DNA of 64,000 bases, taken from NCBI RefSeq assembly GCF_002234575.2, contig NZ_CP022464.2, forward strand, positions 5,084,001 through 5,148,000, read 5' to 3'. Position numbers and translations under genes: made by a program. Within the stretch, counting starts at the first letter, position 1, and each line of letters opens with the position of its first letter. Below the pieces are notes generated by a model, which saw nothing but the letters and a program-made list of their open reading frames with translations, made no database searches and was not told where the DNA came from. Below, in pieces: positions 1-7,377 of this stretch. This DNA comes from Enterocloster bolteae (GTDB lineage Bacteria; Bacillota; Clostridia; Lachnospirales; Lachnospiraceae).

Positions 1-787
1 CGGTTCCATAAGTAGTCTTAATCATGCCTGCGCTGTGACAGCCCTGACCGAATAAAGCCGCATGGGAATCCCCGGCCGCGCTGTGAATCGGAATCTCATG
101 GTCAAAGTATCCGTCTAAATCCGTCATCCCGAATAAACTGTTACTGTCACATACCTGGGCCAGGGATTTTGCCGAAACCCCGAAAAGCTCGTATAACTCC
201 TCATCCCAGGACAGGGTATGGATATTGAACAACTGAGTTCTTGAGGCATTGGAATAATCCGTCTTAAATGCCTTTCCCCGTGTCATCCTGTAAATCAGCC
301 AGCTGTCTATGGTGCCCAGACACAGATCCTCCGGAGCCCTCTCTTTCGCTCCCTCTGTATTTGACAGCAGCCAGGCCATCTTGGCAGCCGGGAAAAATGG
401 AGATAGCATGAGTCCTGTTTTATTTCTTATCAGATCCCCATAGGGGGCCAAGGCCTGAGATACCTCCTTGGCCCTGGAGCACTGCCATACAACCGCTCCA
501 TTTAAAGGAGTTCCGTCTCTGTCCCAGATTGCTGTGGTTTCCCTCTGGTTGCTGATTCCGATTACTTCAATCTCATTCTTTGAGATACCAGTCCGCTTCA
601 CCACGTCCTGTATCACCCTGCATGTGTTTTGGTATATTTCTTCTAAATCATGGGAAACCCAGCCCCGTTCATTCACAATCTGTCTGTGACTTTGATCCGC
701 CCGGCTCCGTAATCTTCCCTTGTTATCTACAAGGATTGCTTTCGTTCCCTGTGTGCTCTGGTCTATCCCCAATATGTACCCCATCAT
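1..787 (-). CDS. FGGY-family carbohydrate/polyol kinase (3' end off window)
   Basis: Partial: 262 codons are present and the C-terminal half lies beyond the left edge. It would phosphorylate a sugar or polyol with ATP in the cytoplasm. Visible family signatures are GIDQSTQGTKAILVD near residues 7-21, GISNQRETTAIWDRDG, GTIDSWLIYRMT, DYSNASRTQLFNIHT and GDSHAALFGQG; these resemble glycerol-kinase-type FGGY enzymes more than xylulokinases (pattern judgement, no search run). The ATG follows the transketolase stop with no gap, so the two are translationally coupled. As last gene of an SDR/transketolase operon it probably feeds a phosphorylated keto-sugar to the transketolase. The exact substrate cannot be read from the sequence. 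Confidence 0.88.
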   Translation of the reverse strand, partial: MMGYILGIDQSTQGTKAILVDNKGRLRSRADQSHRQIVNERGWVSHDLEEIYQNTCRVIQDVVKRTGISKNEIEVIGISNQRETTAIWDRDGTPLNGAVVWQCSRAKEVSQALAPYGDLIRNKTGLMLSPFFPAAKMAWLLSNTEGAKERAPEDLCLGTIDSWLIYRMTRGKAFKTDYSNASRTQLFNIHTLSWDEELYELFGVSAKSLAQVCDSNSLFGMTDLDGYFDHEIPIHSAAGDSHAALFGQGCHSAGMIKTTYGT

Positions 788-1723
788 TTACCCCTCTGTC
801 AGTGTTTTTTTAACGGTTTCAGCAATTCCGGCTCCATCCATTCCGTAGTAGGCAAATAACTCCGTATTAGAGCCTGGTATCAGATGACCGTCAGGAAGGG
901 CGATTTTCTTAACCTTAATCGGGTGTTTCTCCGCCGTCACGGCCGCTACCATACTGCCAAGTCCGCCATATACCGAATGTTCTTCCACCGTTATCAGGCA
1001 TTTTACCCTACTGGCGTATTGTAAGACCGCTTCCTCGTCCAAAGGCTTTAAGCAGTACATATCCACGACTCCGACCCGGATACCGTCCTTTTCCAGAATC
1101 CTTGCAGCTTCCAGGGCATATGGCACCATCTCGCCGCAGGCAATGATCATGGCGTCCTCACCCTCTGACAGTACATGGGCCTTATCCAGTTCAAACTTCA
1201 TCTGTTCCTCATATATATCTTCCGTGGCTGAACGGCTGACTCTGACATAAGCCGGCTTTTCATCCTGAAGCAACGCCTCAATCAGCTTACCCGTCTGGAA
1301 CCGGTCGCTGGGCAGATAGACCCGCATATCCGGCAGTGCGCACATGGCGGCAATGTCCTGTAAAGAATGATGGCTCATTCCCAGGGCGCCATAGCTGATA
1401 CCTCCGCTGATACCTACCAGGGTAACATTGGTATTGGAATATGCCACATCAATTTTCGCCTGTTCATAGCTTCTGGTCGATAAAAAACATGCTGGTGAAA
1501 CAGCAAAAGCTTTCTTGCCGCAGGCCGCCAGCCCGGCAGATATGGATACCAGATTTTGTTCCGCTATGCCGACCTCCACGAACTGTTCCGGATAAGTTTT
1601 GGCAAAGGGCGTCATAGATGCGGAACCTCTGGAATCTGAACACAGTACAACAATGTCCCGGTCTGTTTTGGACGCTTCCAACAGTGTGTCGCATATTGCC
1701 TGTCTGTTCGTTATTTTATTCAT
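788..1723 (-). CDS. Transketolase, C-terminal subunit (split enzyme)
   Basis: A 311-residue protein corresponding to the pyrimidine-binding and C-terminal domains of transketolase. It carries the Glu of the TPP-activating motif in FVEVGIAEQNLVSISAGLA (about residue 50) and the C-terminal domain segment LITVEEHSVYGGLGSMVA. Together with the upstream half it would form a heterotetrameric transketolase moving two-carbon ketol units between sugar phosphates. Its ATG overlaps the stop of the N-terminal subunit by 4 bp and has a GGAGG site just upstream. Split transketolases are common in Firmicutes and Archaea, often as pathway-dedicated copies; here the kinase and dehydrogenase neighbours point to a catabolic role rather than housekeeping. 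Confidence 0.93.
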   Translation of the reverse strand: MNKITNRQAICDTLLEASKTDRDIVVLCSDSRGSASMTPFAKTYPEQFVEVGIAEQNLVSISAGLAACGKKAFAVSPACFLSTRSYEQAKIDVAYSNTNVTLVGISGGISYGALGMSHHSLQDIAAMCALPDMRVYLPSDRFQTGKLIEALLQDEKPAYVRVSRSATEDIYEEQMKFELDKAHVLSEGEDAMIIACGEMVPYALEAARILEKDGIRVGVVDMYCLKPLDEEAVLQYASRVKCLITVEEHSVYGGLGSMVAAVTAEKHPIKVKKIALPDGHLIPGSNTELFAYYGMDGAGIAETVKKTLTEG

Positions 1724-2538
1724 TGCAATGCCTCCTTCAGTTCTTTTACCGCCTGTTCATACTGTTCCTCTGTCATCACTCCGTGGTGCCAGGAAATCTG
1801 GTTCTCCATAAAGGAAACACCCTTTCCCTTCACCGTACTGGCAATGACCGCCGTTGGCTTTCCCTTATAAGCCGCCGCCTGTTCATAGGCATTGACCAAC
1901 TGGGCACAGTCATTTCCATCCAAAACCTCAATGACGTTCCAGCCAAAATCACGGAATTTGTCCGCCAAGCTGGCGCTGTCCATCACCTGGCCGGTGGTGC
2001 CGCTGATCTGAAGACGATTTAAGTCCACCGTGGCACAGAGATTGTCAAGCTTATAATGGCCTGCTGCCATCATGCCCTCGTAATTGGAACCCTCCGCCAT
2101 CTCCCCATCTCCCAGCACCACATAAGTCCGGTAAGACTGATGGTTCATCCTGGCCGCCAGAGCCATACCAACGCCCACGGAAATCCCGTGGCCCAGGGAA
2201 CCGGAATTCATCTCAACCCCGGGAACCTCCATGTTTGGGTGGCCGATAAACCGGCTCCCAAACTGGCTGAAGGTTTTGATTGTTTCTTCTTTATCGTAGA
2301 ACCCTCTTTCTCCGAGGACACAATACAGCGCGTCTGCACAATGGCCTTTGCTCAAAAGAAAGCGGTCGCGGTCAGGATTCTCTCCCTTTTCCGGTGATAC
2401 GTTCATTACCTTAAAATACAGGACAGTCAATATATCAGTTACACTTAAATCTCCTCCTACGTGCCCCGCCCTGGAATTATGTACCATCTCAATGATATCG
2501 CGGCGCAGTTCATAGGCTTTTCTTGTCAACGCATCCAT
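1720..2538 (-). CDS. Transketolase, N-terminal subunit (split enzyme)
   Basis: A 272-residue protein equal to the TPP pyrophosphate-binding domain. It has the substrate/TPP His segment NSRAGHVGGDLS near residue 20, GHPNMEVPGVEMNSGSLGHG, and the Mg/TPP-binding GDGEMAEGSNYEG (GDG...N type) near residue 145. Start ATG is preceded by GGAGAGG. It overlaps the C-terminal subunit gene by 4 bp, so both halves should be made in equal amounts. It follows the SDR gene by 46 bp on the same strand, forming one operon with the kinase. Confidence 0.93.
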   Translation of the reverse strand: MDALTRKAYELRRDIIEMVHNSRAGHVGGDLSVTDILTVLYFKVMNVSPEKGENPDRDRFLLSKGHCADALYCVLGERGFYDKEETIKTFSQFGSRFIGHPNMEVPGVEMNSGSLGHGISVGVGMALAARMNHQSYRTYVVLGDGEMAEGSNYEGMMAAGHYKLDNLCATVDLNRLQISGTTGQVMDSASLADKFRDFGWNVIEVLDGNDCAQLVNAYEQAAAYKGKPTAVIASTVKGKGVSFMENQISWHHGVMTEEQYEQAVKELKEALQ

Positions 2539-2584
2539 CTTATATCCTCTCCTTCTATCAGCTCCTGATTATGGTTTCACAAAT

Positions 2585-3364
2585 TTAATAGATTGTAAAT
2601 CCACCATCCACAACAAGGTCCTCGCCAGTAATCATGTTAGACTCATTACAGGATAAGAACAGCACAGCCGCCGCAATCTCATCTGTCTCGGCAAAGCGGT
2701 GTGCCGGAATCTTCTCAATCATGTCGGTCTTAACCTTACCTTGCCATGCTTTTTCACCCATGTAGGTGTTCACTACGGTTGGAGCCACGCCGTTGACGTT
2801 GATACCATAATCCGCCCATTCCAATGCGCATACCTTAATCATGCCCACCACAGCCGCTTTGCTCATGGTATAACCCACATGCTTGTTAATTGCAATAAAA
2901 TCAGCCTGGGAGGTAACACATACCATCTTTCCGCCCTTGCCCTGTTTAATCATCTGATTAGCAACCGCCTGGCATACCCGGAACACTCCAACCGCATTGA
3001 TAGACATATGTTTTTCAATCGTAGCAATGGAGATATCCGATGCGCGGTAGAGATCCACGAATCCAGGCATGGCAGCGAGAATATTAATTTCTCCGAATGC
3101 CTCTAATACTGCCTTCATCATGGCGTCCACACTCTCCTGGCTGGTCACGTCACATTTTACGCCAATCACCTGTACTCCAAACTCCTCTGCAATCTTTGCT
3201 GCTACTTCCGGGCAGTTATCCTTACAGTCAACGATGGCTACCCTGGCTCCCTTTCTTGCATACATCTGGGCTGTGGCCTCTCCGATTCCACCTGCGCCTC
3301 CTACAACGATGGCTGCTTTTCCCGTTAAATCAAAATTTCCGTTTACCTTCTCATACTGAATCAT
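2585..3364 (-). CDS. Short-chain dehydrogenase/reductase (SDR)
   Basis: A 259-residue classical SDR, likely an NAD(P)-dependent polyol or keto-sugar oxidoreductase. The Rossmann glycine motif GGAGGIGEA lies at about residues 22-30, with an Asp (VDCKD) after strand 2 favouring NAD. The catalytic Ser/Tyr/Lys are in VTSQADF and the YTMSKAA motif, and NGVAPTVVNT follows. The C-terminal ITGEDLVVDGGFTIY is typical. Start ATG has a TAGGAGG site 7-8 nt upstream. First gene of the minus-strand operon; with transketolase and kinase it suggests oxidation of a polyol to a ketose that is then phosphorylated. Substrate is inferred only as sugar/polyol. Confidence 0.9.
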   Translation of the reverse strand: MIQYEKVNGNFDLTGKAAIVVGGAGGIGEATAQMYARKGARVAIVDCKDNCPEVAAKIAEEFGVQVIGVKCDVTSQESVDAMMKAVLEAFGEINILAAMPGFVDLYRASDISIATIEKHMSINAVGVFRVCQAVANQMIKQGKGGKMVCVTSQADFIAINKHVGYTMSKAAVVGMIKVCALEWADYGINVNGVAPTVVNTYMGEKAWQGKVKTDMIEKIPAHRFAETDEIAAAVLFLSCNESNMITGEDLVVDGGFTIY

Positions 3365-3486
3365 CTTTACTACCTCCTAAATATTTTTTCTTTGTTTATC
3401 TATATTTAGATTCTACTTCTAAATATTTAGTTTGTAAATACTGAATATTTAACATTTTTAAAGTTATTTTTTTGTGCACGTTGACT

Positions 3487-3610
3487 AAACGCAGCGTTTG
3501 CGCCACACAAAACTAATTACTTTTATTGTATCCATCTCAAACCATCACAGTAAATTCATAAGTCAGAATAGTATTCAGTAATCGTTCACTAAATATTCTT
3601 ATAAACGATT
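3487..3610. promoter_or_regulatory. Divergent control region with candidate LacI-family operators
   Basis: The 306-bp AT-rich gap between the SDR gene and the divergent lacI-type gene holds a perfect palindrome AAACGCAGCGTTT at 3487-3499, and a second inverted repeat AATCGTT (3580-3586) / AACGATT (3604-3610) with a 17-bp spacer. The first has the central CG-rich symmetric form expected of LacI-family operators. Binding by the adjacent regulator is inference. Confidence 0.5.
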
Positions 3611-3670
3611 GACTTCTTCATTTAGTTCATCTATAATTTATAGTAGAAATTGATAAAGGAGATTCTATCT

Positions 3671-4711
3671 ATGACTAATCGGGAAATCGCTCAGAAGCTT
3701 GGCATATCACCAGCCGCTCTGTCCCTAATTATCAACCATAAACCCGGCGTATCCGATTCAACCAGGGACAGGGTGCTCACAGAACTTCAGGAGATGGGCT
3801 GTGATAATTTAATAAAAAAAGCACCGGCTGTGCCAAGCAACAACCTGTGCTTCATTATTTATAAACGTCATGGGGAGGTTCTGGATCTTCATCCCTTTTT
3901 CCTCCTTTTAATGGAAAGCATAGAAACACGGGCCCGCTCCTACGGTTATAATATCCTTCTATGCAATCTTGATAAACGAAAATCCATGGAGCCCCAGCTC
4001 GCCCACTTAGAGGAACTGGACTGCCAGGGCGCCATCGTCTTTGCCACGGAAATGGAAGATGAAGACATGGAACTCCTTCAGGAGCTTCCAATTCCTATGG
4101 TTGCCCTGGACAATGACTTCTCCCGCCTTTCCTGCAACAGTGTTTCCATCAACAATCAGATGGGGACATTTCAAGCCGTGGAATACCTGGTGCGGATGGG
4201 ACACCGGCGGATTGGCTATTTAAAAAGCCTGATCCGCATTAACAGTTTCAAGGAGCGCCAGAGCGGTTACGAGGATGCCCTTGCCCACTTTGGCCTTTCC
4301 TTCTCTGACGGCCATATCCTGGATGTCCATTATTCGGAAGAAGAAAGTTACCGGGATATCCGGCAGTTTTTTGACAGTCACCCCTCCTACGATATACCCG
4401 ACGCATTTGTCTGTGACGATGACACCATGGCCAGCGGCGCCCTTCGCGCATTCTCGGAACATGGTTATAAAGTACCTGGGGATATCTCCATCATTGGTTT
4501 CAACGACCGGCCAAACTGTGAGGTCACTACGCCTCCGCTGACTTCCATCAATGTTTCTAAACAGGGCCTGGCAGGGGAGTCTGTGGACGAACTGATGCGA
4601 ATGATTCAGAACCCGGACAAATCCACCCAGGAATTCCGCTCCAGGAAAATCCGCATTGGCACGAAACTCACGGTCAGAGAATCGGTGTCCCCTCCCTCAA
4701 AAAATGTATAA
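3671..4711 (+). CDS. LacI-family transcriptional regulator of the polyol operon
   Basis: A 346-residue protein with an N-terminal LacI helix-turn-helix (NREIAQKLGISPAALSLIIN, residues 3-22) and a periplasmic-binding-protein-like effector domain with the typical RMGHRRIGYLK and DAFVCDDDTMASGALRA segments. The ATG at 3671 is chosen because AAAGGAG lies 9 nt upstream; the reading frame extends seven codons further 5' without a ribosome site. Transcribed away from the SDR/transketolase/kinase operon, so it very likely represses that operon and responds to its sugar or a derivative. The hinge sequence is shorter and less canonical than in LacI/PurR. Confidence 0.9.
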   Translation: MTNREIAQKLGISPAALSLIINHKPGVSDSTRDRVLTELQEMGCDNLIKKAPAVPSNNLCFIIYKRHGEVLDLHPFFLLLMESIETRARSYGYNILLCNLDKRKSMEPQLAHLEELDCQGAIVFATEMEDEDMELLQELPIPMVALDNDFSRLSCNSVSINNQMGTFQAVEYLVRMGHRRIGYLKSLIRINSFKERQSGYEDALAHFGLSFSDGHILDVHYSEEESYRDIRQFFDSHPSYDIPDAFVCDDDTMASGALRAFSEHGYKVPGDISIIGFNDRPNCEVTTPPLTSINVSKQGLAGESVDELMRMIQNPDKSTQEFRSRKIRIGTKLTVRESVSPPSKNV

Positions 4712-4721
4712 TATCCAAAAG

Positions 4722-4805
4722 GAGCCTGTAATTTGACACCGCAGGGCTGTATCCATCACCGTATACTGCTGCAAGCTCGTTGCAATAACTGCAGGCTCTT
4801 TTTCT
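4722..4805 (+). terminator. Possible terminator with long loop
   Basis: GAGCCTG (4722-4728) pairs with CAGGCTC (4792-4798), followed by TTTTTC. It lies just after the LacI stop. The loop is about 63 nt, so it is weak as a textbook terminator. Confidence 0.35.
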
Positions 4806-5309
4806 GAGATTTGTCATCCACACCGGATTCTTAACGACTTTTTTCTGGTTATTGATTTTACGATTGTAATTGCTGCCATACTTCTGGTACGGCCTCTTAG
4901 CCGGGTGCGTGGTGGGCAGGTTATCAAAATTCCCGTCAATGGTTTCCAGACTCTGGTTAATCAAGAGCTTATCGGCTTCCGCAAATGTCCGGTCTTTCTT
5001 TTCCCAGTTTTCCATCTTTCTCTTTTCCCTACCCGGTTCACTCCCTCCCTGGGTACATTTAAGCGCGGAACCGTCCCCGTTTTTCCCCGCCTGTTAAGGG
5101 TTTTCCGCAAATCTTACCCCGTTGGATTTCCCCCCTTACAGATGCCTTCATTTGTATACCTCCCGGTCCCAGACATTTCTCAATCACCAGCCGGCGGAGT
5201 CCCCCGGTCAGCTTCTCTGCCATAAGAGACGCCTCTGGCACACAGTCCATAAAGCAGCCCATCTGAAACTCAGAACCACTATTGTTTATATATGTGTCCA
5301 CGCAAAATA
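4806..5309. other. Decayed region without a recognisable gene
   Basis: About 500 bp between the LacI gene and an IS remnant. Minus-strand open frames at 4674-5015 and 5059-5301 exist, but neither resembles a known family, their ribosome sites are weak and the first runs into the end of lacI. I regard the stretch as remnant DNA, perhaps from the element that left the transposase fragment next to it. Confidence 0.4.
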
Positions 5310-5597
5310 TACATTGAGTGTCCTAAGCTATCGCATCGTGAGATAGATAAGGGAAGTATACGGAGCAACGCCAGTGCTAATTATCCTGCTTTTTATCGAA
5401 ACAAGCAGAAATATGAAACAGCTGAATATCTGTGTATGATGAGGCTTAGAAAAATTTGGTCAGAGGGTACTTTTGCGGTTTTAAAGCGAGAGCACAACCT
5501 GAAGACAATAAAAAAGAGAGGCATTCATAAAACAGGTGAAGAATGCCTGCTTTCTGCTGCGTCATTGAACCTAAAAAGGATGATAAAGGTGGCTTAA
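5310..5597 (+). pseudogene. IS1182-type transposase, C-terminal fragment
   Basis: About 95 codons ending in a stop at 5597. The frame contains KGSIRSNASANYPAFYRNKQ, RLRKIWSEGTFAVLKREHN and ECLLSAASLNLKRMIKVA, the C-terminal pattern of IS1182-family DDE transposases (the Glu of WSEGTFAVLK fits the final catalytic acid). The N-terminal and central parts are absent, so it is a remnant. A perfect inverted repeat follows at once. Confidence 0.72.
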
Positions 5598-5620
5598 GGA
5601 GCCCATTTATCATCCTTTGA
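5578..5620 (+). terminator. Perfect 10-bp inverted repeat, terminator or IS end
   Basis: GGATGATAAA (5578-5587) pairs perfectly with TTTATCATCC (5606-5615), overlapping the end of the transposase fragment and followed by TTTGA. Either the transposase terminator or part of the insertion sequence end. Confidence 0.5.
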
Positions 5621-5712
5621 TTTAAATTAAATATCAAAAAATCCGGAAAACATTTAAAAGAATTTATTTGTCAATAGGTCCTTTTATTCACACACTCGGA
5701 TTTAAAGTCCTA

Positions 5713-6279
5713 CTAATTCTTTTTCACTACAAAATATGAATCATACTTTGTTCCGTCATGCCCTACCAATTTTTCATCCGTAGGTTCAAACCCCAAAATA
5801 TGTAACGCCTTGATACGTTCTGTCGCTAACGCAATCGCTTTTGTCGCAATTTTATTACAATGGAACAAGGTATATGTGGGTTCAATTATCAACGCTAGGA
5901 TTTGTATAATCTCACTTTGAATTTCGTGGTCGCTCCGAATATCCAGTCTAAGCAAACCACAATTTGTGAAATAATCACCCCCTTCTCTGTGGAAAAGCTC
6001 TATCGTTCCGATTGCTTCATGTGCTGCTTTTGAAACGATTGTCCAACGTACAAATCCTTGTCTGCTGTACTCCCAAAGCCAATATTCAATTGCCTGTTCC
6101 ATTCTATTTTCAGTTGTATAATGAAAATCGTCACCGCCACAATTATCACCATTAAAAAATGGTATAGCCTTTTCATCAGAATAAACTTTTAGTAAATCTA
6201 CTTTATCCTCCAGCCGAACCAATCTTAAAGTGTAATCCTTATCTTCATAGATAGGACAATTTTTATAAACATCCTCCAT
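5713..6279 (-). CDS. GNAT-family N-acetyltransferase
   Basis: A 188-residue protein of the GNAT fold, RimJ/RimL-like: YTLRLVRLEDKVDLLKVYSD at the N-terminus, RWTIVSKAAHEAIGTIELFH as the central strand pair, and a C-terminal ATERIKALHILGFEPTDEKL matching the usual helix before the final strands. It would transfer an acetyl group from acetyl-CoA to an unknown amine substrate. Start ATG has GGAGGGG upstream. It stands alone between remnant DNA on both sides, so context gives no clue to substrate. Confidence 0.8.
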   Translation of the reverse strand: MEDVYKNCPIYEDKDYTLRLVRLEDKVDLLKVYSDEKAIPFFNGDNCGGDDFHYTTENRMEQAIEYWLWEYSRQGFVRWTIVSKAAHEAIGTIELFHREGGDYFTNCGLLRLDIRSDHEIQSEIIQILALIIEPTYTLFHCNKIATKAIALATERIKALHILGFEPTDEKLVGHDGTKYDSYFVVKKN

Positions 6280-6582
6280 ACGAATTCCCCTCCATAGCTT
6301 CCGATTTGTCGAGTTCGCCTTTTCCGCCTAAGGCGAATATTCTTGTTTCCTATACCCTAAATTTTAATATCAAATCTGTCAAGTTGCTTCATCAATTTTT
6401 ATATTGTGCCCTGAGTCCTTATGAAATCAGGGTGGGAATCGGGCGGGATTTTGGTTATATTATGATCTGTAAATATTTTACAACGCAAGCTGGTAAGAGC
6501 CGTCAAACGCCCTAATCATCAGCCTTTCCAGCCCCGTTGTCTTTACATGAACCCGATCGTACAAACTGAATCCGACACTATT
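6280..6582. other. Intergenic remnant region
   Basis: About 300 bp with no convincing gene. A GCC-TAAGGC hairpin-like motif is at about 6325. A 69-codon plus-strand frame starting at 6306 has no family resemblance or ribosome site. Confidence 0.4.
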
Positions 6583-6669
6583 TTTTATAGCCTACTGTTG
6601 TTCTTATATTTTATCATTCCGGGTACCTATTAGCAATATCAGCCACTAAGGCCTGTTAATTGCCTGTGC
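6583..6669. repeat. Third, isolated copy of the recombination-module spacer
   Basis: About 85 bp closely matching 23391-23480 and 56912-57000 (shared core from TATAGCCTAC through ATTCCGGGTACC and TTAGCAATAT to GGCCTGT). In the two large modules this sequence sits between the last serine recombinase gene and the 95-residue gene. Here no recombinase remains, so it is read as a scar of a lost or partly deleted third module. Confidence 0.75.
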
Positions 6670-6776
6670 CAGCCGCAACAACGGGAACAGGGCGTTTGCG
6701 CTGTTGTGGGCGGTAAAGATATGGCTCCCACTATTTTCAATAATTTAATAGATTGCACGGTTTCCCATGGTTCACC

Positions 6777-7325
6777 TCAAAAAAATACTGCCTGCCAGTA
6801 AAAGTTCTCGATGTTGGAGCAGATGATATCGTACATCTTTCCGGGCGCAGCGTCCAGCTGGTCCCTGACGCAGCGGTAAAAGTATTCCTTGCTGAAGAGC
6901 CCGGTCAGCCGGTCGTATTGCAGCTCGTTGACCATGGCTGCGGTCTCCCTCAGGTTGATGATATTCGCAACCCGGTGCAGGATGATTTCCGGCCGGTAGG
7001 GCTTTGACACGAAGTCGGCAGCGCTATAGGACAGCGCCGCCACCTCGTCCGCCTCGCTGCTGCCCTGCGTTGTAACCACAACAGGAATCAGGGCAAGCTC
7101 TGCGTCCGCCTTGACACGGGACAAAAAAGCATATCCGTCCATGACCGGCATCACAATATCCAGTAGAATCAAGGAGAGTCCGGCTTTCTGCTCTTTCAGG
7201 AAAGCAAGACCTTCTTCGCCGTTTTCCGCTTCTAACACTTCGTAGACCGGGGAGAGGATGCTGCCCAGCACCTCCCGGTTTATCAGGTTGTCCTCCACAA
7301 TCAAAATTTTTTTCTTTGCAGCCAT
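6777..7325 (-). pseudogene. Response regulator with truncated GGDEF domain
   Basis: A 182-residue product. Residues 1-125 are a complete receiver domain: acidic pair in VEDNLINREVL, phospho-acceptor Asp56 in LILLDIVMPVMDG, and Lys in FVSKPYRPE. A GGDEF domain begins (DRLTGLFSKEYFYR, about residue 136) but the frame leaves the family pattern after SNIENF and ends some 10 residues later, before the GGDEF signature. It therefore cannot make c-di-GMP. The breakpoint lies about 110 bp from a mobile-element scar. Good ribosome site (GAGGAAAG). Last gene of the Hpt-kinase-GGDEF/EAL operon; the receiver may still accept phosphate. Confidence 0.8.
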
Positions 7326-7377
7326 TTTGCTTTCCTCAATCCACTTTTTGGTCTATTCCGCCGGAGCGTTCGTCTGG

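Noticed and set aside
4674..5015. 113-codon minus-strand frame as a gene
   Set aside because: It overlaps the end of lacI, has a poor ribosome site and no family resemblance.
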